Source: Lycium barbarum (taxonomy: Eukaryota; Streptophyta; Magnoliopsida; Solanales; Solanaceae). Taken from it: 64,000 nucleotides of DNA. Positions 24,601 through 38,122 of the stretch are shown here, in pieces (within the stretch, counting starts at the first letter, position 1; the number at the start of each line of letters is the position of its first letter). The stretch lies in the NCBI RefSeq assembly GCF_019175385.1, contig NC_083338.1, forward strand, positions 64,822,884 to 64,886,883, in the 5' to 3' direction. A model generated the notes under the pieces. That model saw nothing but the letters and a program-made list of their open reading frames with translations, was not told the DNA's origin and did no database searches. Position numbers and translations under genes: made by a program.

Positions 24601-27600
24601 AAAATCCCTATTCTACAAGGAAAAGAATAAAGAAAACTGAATCCTACTAGATCTAGGATAAAAGTCCTACTAATGATAGGAAATCAAATCCTACTATGAT
24701 ATAAATCAAGAAACAAGAAACCTATTTAGAAAAGGATTCAAGAAACAAGAATTGGAAATAATCTTCAAACTTGAGCTTCTTGGACTTTTCTTTTTCTTGA
24801 ATTTCAGTCTTGTGTTTATTGATTTTCTTTAATTTCTTGATGAAAGATGAAGAATATCAATAAAATTCAAGAAAATCAAGAAACACAAGACTGAAATTCA
24901 AGAAAAAGAAAAGTCCAAGGAGCTCAAGTTTGAAGATTATTTCCAATTCTTGTTTCTTGAATCCTTTTCTAAATAAATTTCTTGTTTCTTGATTTATATC
25001 ATAGTAGGATTTGATTTCCGTTCATTAGTAGGACTTTTATCCTAGATCTAGTAGGATTCAGTTTTCTTTATTCCTTTCCTAGTAGAATAGGGATTTTACT
25101 TTCCTTGTTTTTAGCTATTTCCTTTCTAGAGTAGAATAGGTATTTGTAGTCATCAAAGAAGAGACCCTAGGCCTATATAAAGGGTTCTTATTCTTTGTAC
25201 CAAATTGATGTGATTCTTCGAGTTAACAAAGAACCAATCGACCAGGATCTTGTTCTTGAAGTGGTTTGATGGGCAGATTCAAGAAACGGATGTATCTCAA
25301 GTTGTAGGCGTAGGATTAAAGTGATTGTAAAACTATGTGAAAGATGACGATTTGAACTATAAAAATAACTATTGAATGGTTTAAATCAAGTAAGTATTGA
25401 AGGCGGAATGATGGAAATAAAATTAGGGTTCTGGGTATGAACTAGAACGAATTTTAATCAAGAAACGCGTTCTTGAATGATCAAGAACAAATAAAATTCC
25501 TAAGTCACCACTTGAAATCAATTAACGTGACAAAGAAACACCACACGCAACTGAAAAGAAGGTAAAGACTATCACCACCTTGCTTGGAACAAAAACAAGG
25601 ATAAAGAACAAGAAATAGAGAGAATAACTCTATTGCAAAATTTAGGTTTATGCTAAAAACGTGAATAGTGTTTAACAAAGAATAAGAACCCTTTATATAA
25701 GCCTAGGGTCTCTTCTTTGATGACTACAAATCCCTATTCTACTCTAGAAAGGAAATGGCTAAAGACAAGGAAAGTAAAATCCCTATTCTACAAGGAAAAG
25801 AATAAAGAAAACTGAATCCTACTAGATCTAGGATAAAAGTCCTACTAATGATAGGAAATCAAATCCTACTATGATATAAATCAAGAAACAAGAAACCTAT
25901 TTAGAAAAGGATTCAAGAAACAAGAATTGGAAATAATCTTCAAACTTGAGCTTCTTGGACTTTTCTTTTTCTTGAATTTCAGTCTTGTGTTTATTGATTT
26001 TCTTTAATTTCTTGATGAAAGATGAAGAATATCAATAAAATTAAAGAAAATCAAGAAACACAAGACTGAAATTCAAGAAAAAGAAAAGTCCAAGGAGCTC
26101 AAGTTTGAAGATTATTTCCAATTCTTGTTTCTTGAATCCTTTTCTAAATAAATTTCTTGTTTCTTGATTTATATCATAGTAGGATTTGATTTCCGTTCAT
26201 TAGTAGGACTTTTATCCTAGATCTAGTAGGATTCAGTTTTCTTTATTCCTTTCCTAGTAGAATAGGGATTTTACTTTCCTTGTTTTTAGCTATTTCCTTT
26301 CTAGAGTAGAATAGGTATTTGTAGTCATCAAAGAAGAGACCCTAGGCCTATATAAAGGGTTCTTATTCTTTGTACCAAATTGATGTGATTCTTCGAGTTA
26401 ACAAAGAACCAATCGACCAGGATCTTGTTCTTGAAGTGGTTTGATGGGCAGATTCAAGAAACGGATGTATCTCAAGTTGTAGGCGTAGGATTAAAGTGAT
26501 TGTAAAACTATGTGAAAGATGACGATTTGAACTATAAAAATAACTATTGAATGGTTTAAATCAAGTAAGTATTGAAGGCGGAATGATGGAAATAAAATTA
26601 GGGTTCTGGGTATGAACTAGAACGAATTTTAATCAAGAAACGCGTTCTTGAATGATCAAGAACAAATAAAATTCCTAAGTCACCACTTGAAATCAATTAA
26701 CGTGACAAAGAAACACCACACGCAACTGAAAAGAAGGTAAAGACTATCACCACCTTGCTTGGAACAAAAACAAGGATAAAGAACAAGAAATAGAGAGAAT
26801 AACTCTATTGCAAAATTTAGGTTTATGCTAAAAACGTGAATAGTGTTTAACAAAGAATAAGAACCCTTTATATAAGCCTAGGGTCTCTTCTTTGATGACT
26901 ACAAATCCCTATTCTACTCTAGAAAGGAAATGGCTAAAGACAAGGAAAGTAAAATCCCTATTCTACAAGGAAAAGAATAAAGAAAACTGAATCCTACTAG
27001 ATCTAGGATAAAAGTCCTACTAATGATAGGAAATCAAATCCTACTATGATATAAATCAAGAAACAAGAAACCTATTTAGAAAAGGATTCAAGAAACAAGA
27101 ATTGGAAATAATCTTCAAACTTGAGCTTCTTGGACTTTTCTTTTTCTTGAATTTCAGTCTTGTGTTTATTGATTTTCTTTAATTTCTTGATGAAAGATGA
27201 AGAATATCAATAAAATTAAAGAAAATCAAGAAACACAAGACTGAAATTCAAGAAAAAGAAAAGTCCAAGGAGCTCAAGTTTGAAGATTATTTCCAATTCT
27301 TGTTTCTTGAATCCTTTTCTAAATAAATTTCTTGTTTCTTGATTTATATCATAGTAGGATTTGATTTCCGTTCATTAGTAGGACTTTTATCCTAGATCTA
27401 GTAGGATTCAGTTTTCTTTATTCCTTTCCTAGTAGAATAGGGATTTTACTTTCCTTGTTTTTAGCTATTTCCTTTCTAGAGTAGAATAGGTATTTGTAGT
27501 CATCAAAGAAGAGACCCTAGGCCTATATAAAGGGTTCTTATTCTTTGTACCAAATTGATGTGATTCTTCGAGTTAACAAAGAACCAATCGACCAGGATCT

Positions 27601-30600
27601 TGTTCTTGAAGTGGTTTGATGGGCAGATTCAAGAAACGGATGTATCTCAAGTTGTAGGCGTAGGATTAAAGTGATTGTAAAACTATGTGAAAGATGACGA
27701 TTTGAACTATAAAAATAACTATTGAATGGTTTAAATCAAGTAAGTATTGAAGGCGGAATGATGGAAAAATAAAATTAGGGTTCTGGGTATGAACTAGAAC
27801 GAATTTTAATCAAGAAACGCGTTCTTGAATGATCAAGAACAAATAAAATTCCTAAGTCACCACTTGAAATCAATTAACGTGACAAAGAAACACCACACGC
27901 AACTGAAAACAAGGTAAAGACTATCACCACCTTGCTTGGAACCAAAAACAAGGATAAAGAACAAGAAATAGAGAGAATAACTCTATTGCAAAATTTAGGT
28001 TTATGCTAAAAACGTGAATAGTGTTTAACAAAGAATAAGAACCCTTTATATAAGCCTAGGGTCTCTTCTTTGATGACTACAAATCCCTATTCTACTCTAG
28101 AAAGGAAATGGCTAAAAACAAGGAAAGTAAAATCCCTATTCTACAAGGAAAAGAATAAAGAAAACTGAATCCTACTAGATCTAGGATAAAAGTCCTACTA
28201 ATGATAGGAAATCAAATCCTACTATGATATAAATCTAGAAACAAGAAACCTATTTAGAAAAGGATTCAAGAAACAAGAATTTGAAATAATCTTCAAACTT
28301 GAGCTTCTTGGACTTTTCTTTTTCTTGAATTTCAGTCTTGTGTTTATTGATTTTCTTTAATTTCTTGATGAAAGATGAAGAATATCAATAAAATTCAAGA
28401 AAATCAAGAAACACAAGACTGAAATTCAAGAAAAAGAAAAGTCCAAGGAGCTCAAGTTTGAAGATTATTTCCAATTCTTGTTTCTTGAATCCTTTTCTAA
28501 ATAAATTTCTTGTTTCTTGATTTATATCATAGTAGGATTTGATTTCCGTTCATTAGTAGGACTTTTATCCTAGATCTAGTAGGATTCAGTTTTCTTTATT
28601 CCTTTCCTTAGTAGAATAGGGATTTTACTTTCCTTGTTTTTAGCTATTTCCTTTCTAGAGTAGAATAGGTATTTGTAGTCATCAAAGAAGAGACCCTAGG
28701 CCTATATAAAGGGTTCTTATTCTTTGTACCAAATTGATGTGATTCTTCGAGTTAACAAAGAACCAATCGACCAGGATCTTGTTCTTGAAGTGGTTTGATG
28801 GGCAGATTCAAGAAACGGATGTATCTCAAGTTGTAGGCGTAGGATTAAAGTGATTGTAAAACTATGTGAAAGATGACGATTTGAACTATAAAAATAACTA
28901 TTGAATGGTTTAAATCAAGTAAGTATTGAAGGCGGAATGATGGAAATAAAATTAGGGTTCTGGGTATGAACTAGAACGAATTTTAATCAAGAAACGCGTT
29001 CTTGAATGATCAAGAACAAATAAAATTCCTAAGTCACCACTTGAAATCAATTAACGTGACAAAGAAACACCACACGCAACTGAAAAGAAGGTAAAGACTA
29101 TCACCACCTTGCTTGGAACAAAAAACAAGGATAAAGAACAAGAAATAGAGAGAATAACTCTATTGCAAAATTTAGGTTTATGCTAAAAACGTGAATAGTG
29201 TTTAACAAAGAATAAGAACCCTTTATATAAGCCTAGGGTCTCTTCTTTGATGACTACAAATCCCTATTCTACTCTAGAAAGGAAATGGCTAAAAACAAGG
29301 AAAGTAAAATCCCTATTCTACAAGGAAAAGAATAAAGAAAACTGAATCCTACTAGATCTAGGATAAAAGTCCTACTAATGATAGGAAATCAAATCCTACT
29401 ATGATATAAATCAAGAAACAAGAAACCTATTTAGAAAAGGATTCAAGAAACAAGAATTGGAAATAATCTTCAAACTTGAGCTTCTTGGACTTTTCTTTTT
29501 CTTGAATTTCAGTCTTGTGTTTATTGATTTTCTTTAATTTCTTGATGAAAGATGAAGAATATCAATAAAATTAAAGAAAATCAAGAAACACAAGACTGAA
29601 ATTCAAGAAAAAGAAAAGTCCAAGGAGCTCAAGTTTGAAGATTATTTCCAATTCTTGTTTCTTGAATCCTTTTCTAAATAAATTTCTTGTTTCTTGATTT
29701 ATATCATAGTAGGATTTGATTTCCGTTCATTAGTAGGACTTTTATCCTAGATCTAGTAGGATTCAGTTTTCTTTATTCCTTTCCTAGTAGAATAGGGATT
29801 TTACTTTCCTTGTTTTTAGCTATTTCCTTTCTAGAGTAGAATAGGTATTTGTAGTCATCAAAGAAGAGACCCTAGGCCTATATAAAGGGTTCTTATTCTT
29901 TGTACCAAATTGATGTGATTCTTCGAGTTAACAAAGAACCAATCGACCAGGATCTTGTTCTTGAAGTGGTTTGATGGGCAGATTCAAGAAACGGATGTAT
30001 CTCAAGTTGTAGGCGTAGGATTAAAGTGATTGTAAAACTATGTGAAAGATGACGATTTGAACTATAAAAATAACTATTGAATGGTTTAAATCAAGTAAGT
30101 ATTGAAGGCGGAATGATGGAAATAAAATTAGGGTTCTGGGTATGAACTAGAACGAATTTTAATCAAGAAACGCGTTCTTGAATGATCAAGAACAAATAAA
30201 ATTCCTAAGTCACCACTTGAAATCAATTAACGTGACAAAGAAACACCACACGCAACTGAAAAGAAGGTAAAGACTATCACCACCTTGCTTGGAACAAAAA
30301 CAAGGATAAAGAACAAGAAATAGAGAGAATAACTCTATTGCAAAATTTAGGTTTATGCTAAAAACGTGAATAGTGTTTAACAAAGAATAAGAACCCTTTA
30401 TATAAGCCTAGGGTCTCTTCTTTGATGACTACAAATCCCTATTCTACTCTAGAAAGGAAATGGCTAAAGACAAGGAAAGTAAAATCCCTATTCTACAAGG
30501 AAAAGAATAAAGAAAACTGAATCCTACTAGATCTAGGATAAAAGTCCTACTAATGATAGGAAATCAAATCCTACTATGATATAAATCAAGAAACAAGAAA

Positions 30601-32262
30601 CCTATTTAGAAAAGGATTCAAGAAACAAGAATTGGAAATAATCTTCAAACTTGAGCTTCTTGGACTTTTCTTTTTCTTGAATTTCAGTCTTGTGTTTATT
30701 GATTTTCTTTAATTTCTTGATGAAAGATGAAGAATATCAATAAAATTAAAGAAAATCAAGAAACACAAGACTGAAATTCAAGAAAAAGAAAAGTCCAAGG
30801 AGCTCAAGTTTGAAGATTATTTCCAATTCTTGTTTCTTGAATCCTTTTCTAAATAAATTTCTTGTTTCTTGATTTATATCATAGTAGGATTTGATTTCCG
30901 TTCATTAGTAGGACTTTTATCCTAGATCTAGTAGGATTCAGTTTTCTTTATTCCTTTCCTAGTAGAATAGGGATTTTACTTTCCTTGTTTTTAGCTATTT
31001 CCTTTCTAGAGTAGAATAGGTATTTGTAGTCATCAAAGAAGAGACCCTAGGCCTATATAAAGGGTTCTTATTCTTTGTACCAAATTGATGTGATTCTTCG
31101 AGTTAACAAAGAACCAATCGACCAGGATCTTGTTCTTGAAGTGGTTTGATGGGCAGATTCAAGAAACGGATGTATCTCAAGTTGTAGGCGTAGGATTAAA
31201 GTGATTGTAAAACTATGTGAAAGATGACGATTTGAACTATAAAAATAACTATTGAATGGTTTAAATCAAGTAAGTATTGAAGGCGGAATGATGGAAAAAT
31301 AAAATTAGGGTTCTGGGTATGAACTAGAACGAATTTTAATCAAGAAACGCGTTCTTGAATGATCAAGAACAAATAAAATTCCTAAGTCACCACTTGAAAT
31401 CAATTAACGTGACAAAGAAACACCACACGCAACTGAAAAGAAGGTAAAGACTATCACCACCTTGCTTGGAACCAAAAACAAGGATAAAGAACAAGAAATA
31501 GAGAGAATAACTCTATTGCAAAATTTAGGTTTATGCTAAAAACGTGAATAGTGTTTAACAAAGAATAAGAACCCTTTATATAAGCCTAGGGTCTCTTCTT
31601 TGATGACTACAAATCCCTATTCTACTCTAGAAAGGAAATGGCTAAAACAAGGAAAGTAAAATCCCTATTCTACAAGGAAAAGAATAAAGAAAACTGAATC
31701 CTACTAGATCTAGGATAAAAGTCCTACTAATGATAGGAAATCAAATCCTACTATGATATAAATCAAGAAACAAGAAACCTATTTAGAAAAGGATTCAAGA
31801 AACAAGAATTGGAAATAATCTTCAAACTTGAGCTTTTTGGACTTTTCTTTTTCTTGAATTTCAGTCTTGTGTTTATTGATTTTCTTTAATTTCTTGATGA
31901 AAGATGAAGAATATCAATAAAATTAAAGAAAATCAAGAAACACAAGACTGAAATTCAAGAAAAAGAAAAGTCCAAGGAGCTCAAGTTTGAAGATTATTTC
32001 CAATTCTTGTTTCTTGAATCCTTTTCTAAATAAATTTCTTGTTTCTTGATTTATATCATAGTAGGATTTGATTTCCGTTCATTAGTAGGACTTTTATCCT
32101 AGATCTAGTAGGATTCAGTTTTCTTTATTCCTTTCCTAGTAGAATAGGGATTTTACTTTCCTTGTTTTTAGCTATTTCCTTTCTAGAGTAGAATAGGTAT
32201 TTGTAGTCATCAAAGAAGAGACCCTAGGCCTATATAAAGGGTTCTTATTCTTTGTACCAAAT

Positions 32263-33442
32263 TGATGTGATTCTTCGAGTTAACAAAGAACCAATCGACC
32301 AGGATCTTGTTCTTGAAGTGGTTTGATGGGCAGATTCAAGAAACGGATGTATCTCAAGTTGTAGGCGTAGGATTAAAGTGATTGTAAAACTATGTGAAAG
32401 ATGACGATTTGAACTATAAAAATAACTATTGAATGGTTTAAATCAAGTAAGTATTGAAGGCGGAATGATGGAAAAATAAAATTAGGGTTCTGGGTATGAA
32501 CTAGAACGAATTTTAATCAAGAAACGCGTTCTTGAATGATCAAGAACAAATAAAATTCCTAAGTCACCACTTGAAATCAATTAACGTGACAAAGAAACAC
32601 CACACGCAACTGAAAAGAAGGTAAAGACTATCACCACCTTGCTTGGAACAGAAAACAAGGATAAAGAATAAGAAATAGAGAGAATAACTCTATTGCAAAA
32701 TTTAGGTTTATGCTAAAAACGTGAATAGTGTTTAACAAAGAATAAGAACCCTTTATATAAGCCTAGGGTCTCTTCTTTGATGACTACAAATCCCTATTCT
32801 ACTCTAGAAAGGAAATGGCTAAAAACAAGGAAAGTAAAATCCCTATTCTACAAGGAAAAGAATAAAGAAAACTGAATCCTACTAGATCTAGGATAAAAGT
32901 CCTACTACTGATAGGAAATCAAATCCTACTATGATATAAATCTAGAAACAAGAAACCTATTTAGAAAAGGATTCAAGAAACAAGAATTTGAAATAATCTT
33001 CAAACTTGAGCTTCTTGGACTTTTCTTTTTCTTGAATTTCAGTCTTGTGTTTATTGATTTTCTTTAATTTCTTGATGAAAGATGAAGAATATCAATAAAA
33101 TTCAAGAAAATCAAGAAACACAAGACTGAAATTCAAGAAAAAGAAAAGTCCAAGGAGCTCAAGTTTGAAGATTATTTCCAATTCTTGTTTCTTGAATCCT
33201 TTTCTAAATAAATTTCTTGTTTCTTGATTTATATCATAGTAGGATTTGATTTCCGTTCATTAGTAAGACTTTTATCCTTGATCTAGTAGGATTCAGTTTT
33301 CTTTATTCCTTTCCTTAGTAGAATAGGGATTTTACTTTCCTTGTTTTTAGCCTATTTCCTTTCTAGAGTAGAATAGGTATTTGTAGTCATCAAAGAAGAG
33401 ACCCTAGGCCTATATAAAGGGTTCTTATTCTTTGTACCAAAT
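32263..33442 (+). repeat. Array unit with rare variants (partner of the unit at 20,499)
   Basis: It carries the same unusual combination as the unit at 20,499 (GAATAAGAAATAG, CTACTACTG, AGTAAGACTTTTA, TCCTTGATCT), plus private changes (GGAACAGAAAAC, AGCCTATTTCC). Confidence 0.75.
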
Positions 33443-35800
33443 TGATGTGATTCTTCGAGTTAACAAAGAACCAATCGACCAGGATCTTGTTCTTGAAGTG
33501 GTTTGATGGGCAGATTCAAGAAACGGATGTATCTCAAGTTGTAGGCGTAGGATTAAAGTGATTGTAAAACTATGTGAAAGATGACGATTTGAACTATAAA
33601 AATAACTATTGAATGGTTTAAATCAAGTAAGTATTGAAGGCGGAATGATGGAAATAAAATTAGGGTTCTGGGTATGAACTAGAACGAATTTTAATCAAGA
33701 AACGCGTTCTTGAATGATCAAGAACAAATAAAATTCCTAAGTCACCACTTGAAATCAATTAACGTGACAAAGAAACACCACACGCAACTGAAAAGAAGGT
33801 AAAGACTATCACCACCTTGCTTGGAACAAAAAACAAGGATAAAGAACAAGAAATAGAGAGAATAACTCTATTGCAAAATTTAGGTTTATGCTAAAAACGT
33901 GAATAGTGTTTAACAAAGAATAAGAACCCTTTATATAAGCCTAGGGTCTCTTCTTTGATGACTACAAATCCCTATTCTACTCTAGAAAGGAAATGGCTAA
34001 AAACAAGGAAAGTAAAATCCCTATTCTACAAGGAAAAGAATAAAGAAAACTGAATCCTACTAGATCTAGGATAAAAGTCCTACTAATGATAGGAAATCAA
34101 ATCCTACTATGATATAAATCTAGAAACAAGAAACCTATTTAGAAAAGGATTCAAGAAACAAGAATTTGAAATAATCTTCAAACTTGAGCTTCTTGGACTT
34201 TTCTTTTTCTTGAATTTCAGTCTTGTGTTTATTGATTTTCTTTAATTTCTTGATGAAAGATGAAGAATATCAATAAAATTCAAGAAAATCAAGAAACACA
34301 AGACTTGAAATTCAAGAAAAAGAAAAGTCCAAGGAGCTCAAGTTTGAAGATTATTTCCAATTCTTGTTTCTTGAATCCTTTTCTAAATAAGGTTTCTTAG
34401 TTTCTTGATTTATATTCATAGTAGGATTTGAATTTCCTTATCATTAGTAGGACTTTTATCCTAGATCTAGTAGGATTCAGTTTTCTTTATTCTTTTCCTT
34501 GTAGAATAGGGATTTTACTTTCCTTGTTTTTAGCTATTTCCTTTCTAGAGTAGAATAGGTATTTGTAGTCATCAAAGAAGAGACCCTAGGCCTATATAAA
34601 GGGTTCTTATTCTTTGTACCAAATTGATGTGATTCTTCGAGTTAACAAAGAACCAATCGACCAGGATCTTGTTCTTGAAGTGGTTTGATGGGCAGATTCA
34701 AGAAACGGATGTATCTCAAGTTGTAGGCGTAGGATTAAAGTGATTGTAAAACTATGTGAAAGATGACGATTTGAACTATAAAAATAACTATTGAATGGTT
34801 TAAATCAAGTAAGTATTGAAGGCGGAATGATGGAAATAAAATTAGGGTTCTGGGTATGAACTAGAACGAATTTTAATCAAGAAACGCGTTCTTGAATGAT
34901 CAAGAACAAATAAAATTCCTAAGTCACCACTTGAAATCAATTAACGTGACAAAGAAACACCACACGCAACTGAAAAGAAGGTAAACACTATCACCACCTT
35001 GCTTGGAACCAAAAACAAGGATAAAGAACAAGAAATAGAGAGAATAACTCTAATGCCAAATTTAGGTTTATGCTAAAAACGTGAATAGTGTTTAACAAAG
35101 AATAAGAACCCTTTATATAAGCCTAGGGTCTCTTCTTTGATGACTACAAATCCCTATTCTACTCTAGAAAGGAAATGGCTAAAACCAAGGAAAGTAAAAT
35201 CCCTATTCTACAAGGAAAAGAATAAAGAAAACTGAATCCTACTAGATCTAGGATAAAAGTCCTACTAATGATAGGAAATCAAATCCTACTATGATATAAA
35301 TCAAGAAACAAGTAAACCTATTTAGAAAAGGATTCAAGAAACAAGAATTGGAAATAATCTTCAAACTTGAGCTTCTTGGACTTTTCTTTTTCTTGAATTT
35401 CAGTCTTGTGTTCTTGATTTTCTTCAATTTCTTGATGAAAGACGAAGAATATCAAGAAAATTCAAGAAAATCAAGAAACACAAGACTGAAATTCAAGAAA
35501 AAGAAAAGTCCAAGGAGCTCAAGTTTCAAGATTATTTCGAATTCTTGTTTCTTGAATCCTTTTCTAAATAGGTTTCTTGTTTCTTGATTTATCATTTAGT
35601 AGGATTTAATTTCCTATCATTAGTAGGACTTTTATCCTAGATCTAGTAGGATTCAGTTTTCTTTATTCTTTTCCTTGTAGAATAGGGATTTTACTTTCCT
35701 TGTTTTTAGCTATTTGCTTTCTAGAGTAGAATAGGTATTTGTAGTCATCAAAGAAGAGACCCTAGGCCTATATAAAGGGTTCTTATTCTTTGTACCAAAT

Positions 35801-36951
35801 TGATGTGATTCTTCGAGTTAACAAACAACCAATCGACCAGGATCTTGTTCTTGAAGTGGTTTGATGGGCAGATTCAAGAAACGGATGTATCTCAAGTTGT
35901 AGGTGTAGGATTAAAGTGATTGTAAGACTATGTGAAACATGACGATTTGAACTATAAAAATAACTATTGAATGGTTTAAATCAAGTAAGTATTGAAGGCG
36001 GAATGATGGAAAGAAAATTAGGGTTCTGGGTATGAACTAGAACGAATTTCAATCAAGAAAAGCGTTCTTGAATGATCAAGAACAAATAAAATTCCTAAGT
36101 CACCACTTGAAATCAATTAACGTGACAAATAAAAACCACACGCAACTGAAAATAAGGTAAAGACTATCACCACCTTGCTTGGAACAAAAAACAAGGATAA
36201 AGAAGAAGAAATAGAGAGAATAACTCTATTGCAAAATTTAGGTTTATGCTAAAAACGTGAATAGTGTTTAACAAAGAATAAGAACCCTTTATATAGGCCT
36301 AGAGTCTCTTCTTTGATGACTACAATTCCCTATTCTACTCTAGAAAGTAAATAGCTAAAAACAAGGAAAGTAAAATCCCTATTCTACAAGGAAAAGAATA
36401 AAGAAAACTGAATCCTACTAGATCTAGGATAAAAGTCCTACTAATGATAGGAAATAAATTCCTACTATGATATAAATCAAGAAACCTATTTAGAAAATGA
36501 TTCAAGAAACAAAAATTTGAAATAATCTTCAAACTTGAGCATCTTGGACTTTTCTTTTTCTTGAATTTCAGCCTTGTGTTTCTTGATTAAAGATGAAGAA
36601 TATCAAGAAAATTCAAGAAAATCAAGAAACACAAGATTGAAATTCAAGAAAAAGAAAAGTCCAACGAGCTCAAGTTTGAAGATTATTTCCAATTCTTGTT
36701 TCTTGAATCCTTTTCTAAATAGGTTTCTTATTTCTTGATTTATATTTTAGTAGGATTTAATTTCTTATCATTAGTAGGACTTTTATCCTAGATCTAGTAG
36801 GATTCAGTTTTCTTTATTCTTTTCCTTGTAGAATAGGGATTTTACTTTCCTTGTTTTTAGCTATTTCCTTTCTAGAGTAGAATAGGTATTTGTAGTCATC
36901 AAAGAAGAGACCCTAGGCCTATATAAACGGTTCTTATTCTTTGTACCAAAT
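35801..36951 (+). repeat. Shortened array unit near the right edge
   Basis: Only 1,151 bp. The hairpin centre has lost about 20 bp: the reverse half passes from TGTTTCTTGATT straight to AAAGATGAAG, so the exact forward LTR start is missing. Other edge variants include ATATAGGCCTAGAGTC and ATATAAACGG. Confidence 0.8.
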
Positions 36952-38122
36952 TGATGTGATTCTTCGAGTTAACAAACAACCAATCGACCAGGATCTTGTT
37001 CTTGAAGTGGTTTGATGGGCAGATTCAAGAAACGGATGTATCTCAAGTTGTAGGCGTAGGATTAAAGTGATTGTAAAACTATGTGAAAGATGACGATTTG
37101 AACTATAAAAATAACTATTGAATGGTTTAAATCAAGTATTGAAGGCGGAATGATGGAAATAAAATTAGGGTTCTGCGTATGAACTAGAACGAATTTTAAT
37201 CACGAAACGCGTTCTTGAATGATCAAGAACAAATAAAATTCCTAAGTCACCACTTGAAATCAATTAACGTGACAAAGAAACACCACACGCAACTGAAAAG
37301 AAGGTAAAGACTATCACCACCTTGCTTGGAACCAAAAACAAGGATAAAGAACAAGAAATAGAGAGAATAACTCTAATGCCAAATTTAGGTTTATGCTAAA
37401 AACGTGAATAGTGTTTAACAAAGAATAAGAACCATTTATATAAGCCTAGGGTCTCTTCTTTGATGACTACAAATCCCTATTCTACTTTAGAAAGGAAATG
37501 GCTAAAAACAAGGAAAGTAAAATCCCTATTCTACAAGGAAAAGAATAAAGAAAACTGAATCTTACTAGATCTAGGATAAAAGTCCTACTAATGATAGGAA
37601 ATCAAATCTTACTATGATATAAATCAAGAAACAAGTAACCTATTTAGAAAAGGATTCAAGAAACAAGAATTGGAATTAATCTTCAAACTTGAGCTTCTTG
37701 GACTTTTCTTTTTCTTGAATTTCAGTCTTGTGTTCTTGATTTTCTTCCATTTCTTGATGAAAGACGAAGAATATCAAGAAAATTCAAGAAAATCAAGAAA
37801 CACAAGACTGAAATTCAAGAAAAAGAAAAGTCCAAGGAGCTCAAGTTTGAAGATTATTTCCAATTCTTGTTTCTTGAATCCTTTTCTAAATAAATTTCTT
37901 GTTTCTTGATTTATATCATAGTAGGATTTGATTTCCCTTCATTAGTAGGACTTTTATCCTAGATCTAGTAGGATTCAGTTTTCTTTATTCCTTTCCTAGT
38001 AGAATAGGGATTTTACTTTCCTTGTTTTTAGCTATTTCCTTTCTAGAGTAGAATAGGTATTTGTAGTCATCAAAGAAGAGACCCTAGGCCTATATAAAGG
38101 GTTCTTATTCTTTGTACCAAAT

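Larger units (their letters stand above)
7561..38122 (+). repeat. Tandem array of 26 head-to-head LTR units (about 1,176 bp each)
   Basis: The landmark TGATGTGATTCTTCGAG (few variants) recurs at 7561, 8736, 9911, 11086, 12262, 13437, 14615, 15795, 16970, 18147, 19323, 20499, 21677, 22853, 24028, 25206, 26381, 27556, 28735, 29911, 31086, 32263, 33443, 34625, 35801, 36952 and 38123. Spacing is mostly 1,175-1,182 bp (one of 1,151, one of 1,171). All units lie head to tail. Each holds (a) about 807 bp that is the reverse of the B LTR from its 3' end to about 20 bp short of its 5' end, and (b) about 361 bp of the B LTR forward, from its first base TGATGAAAG to just past the TATA box. A unit is thus a nearly symmetrical inverted repeat with a tiny loop. 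Matching full LTRs are at 48,737-49,568 and 59,504-60,336. No gene is present; a recurring 79-codon frame lies in the hairpin arms. Confidence 0.95.

Noticed and set aside
8282..37909. A recurring 79-codon open frame (9,458, 10,633, 35,348, 37,670; shorter at 8,282) as a gene family
   Set aside because: It lies in the self-complementary TTCTTGA/TCAAGAA-rich hairpin arms, its product is low-complexity (Phe/Leu then Lys/Ser), and it is closed in the homogenised central units.
7561..38122. CRISPR array
   Set aside because: Units are over 1 kb, directly contiguous with no spacers, made of LTR sequence, and the DNA is plant.
7561..38122. Pure assembly artefact
   Set aside because: Units differ from each other in many consistent variants, edges are more diverged than the core, and both flanks are unique joins. 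Copy number may still be wrong.
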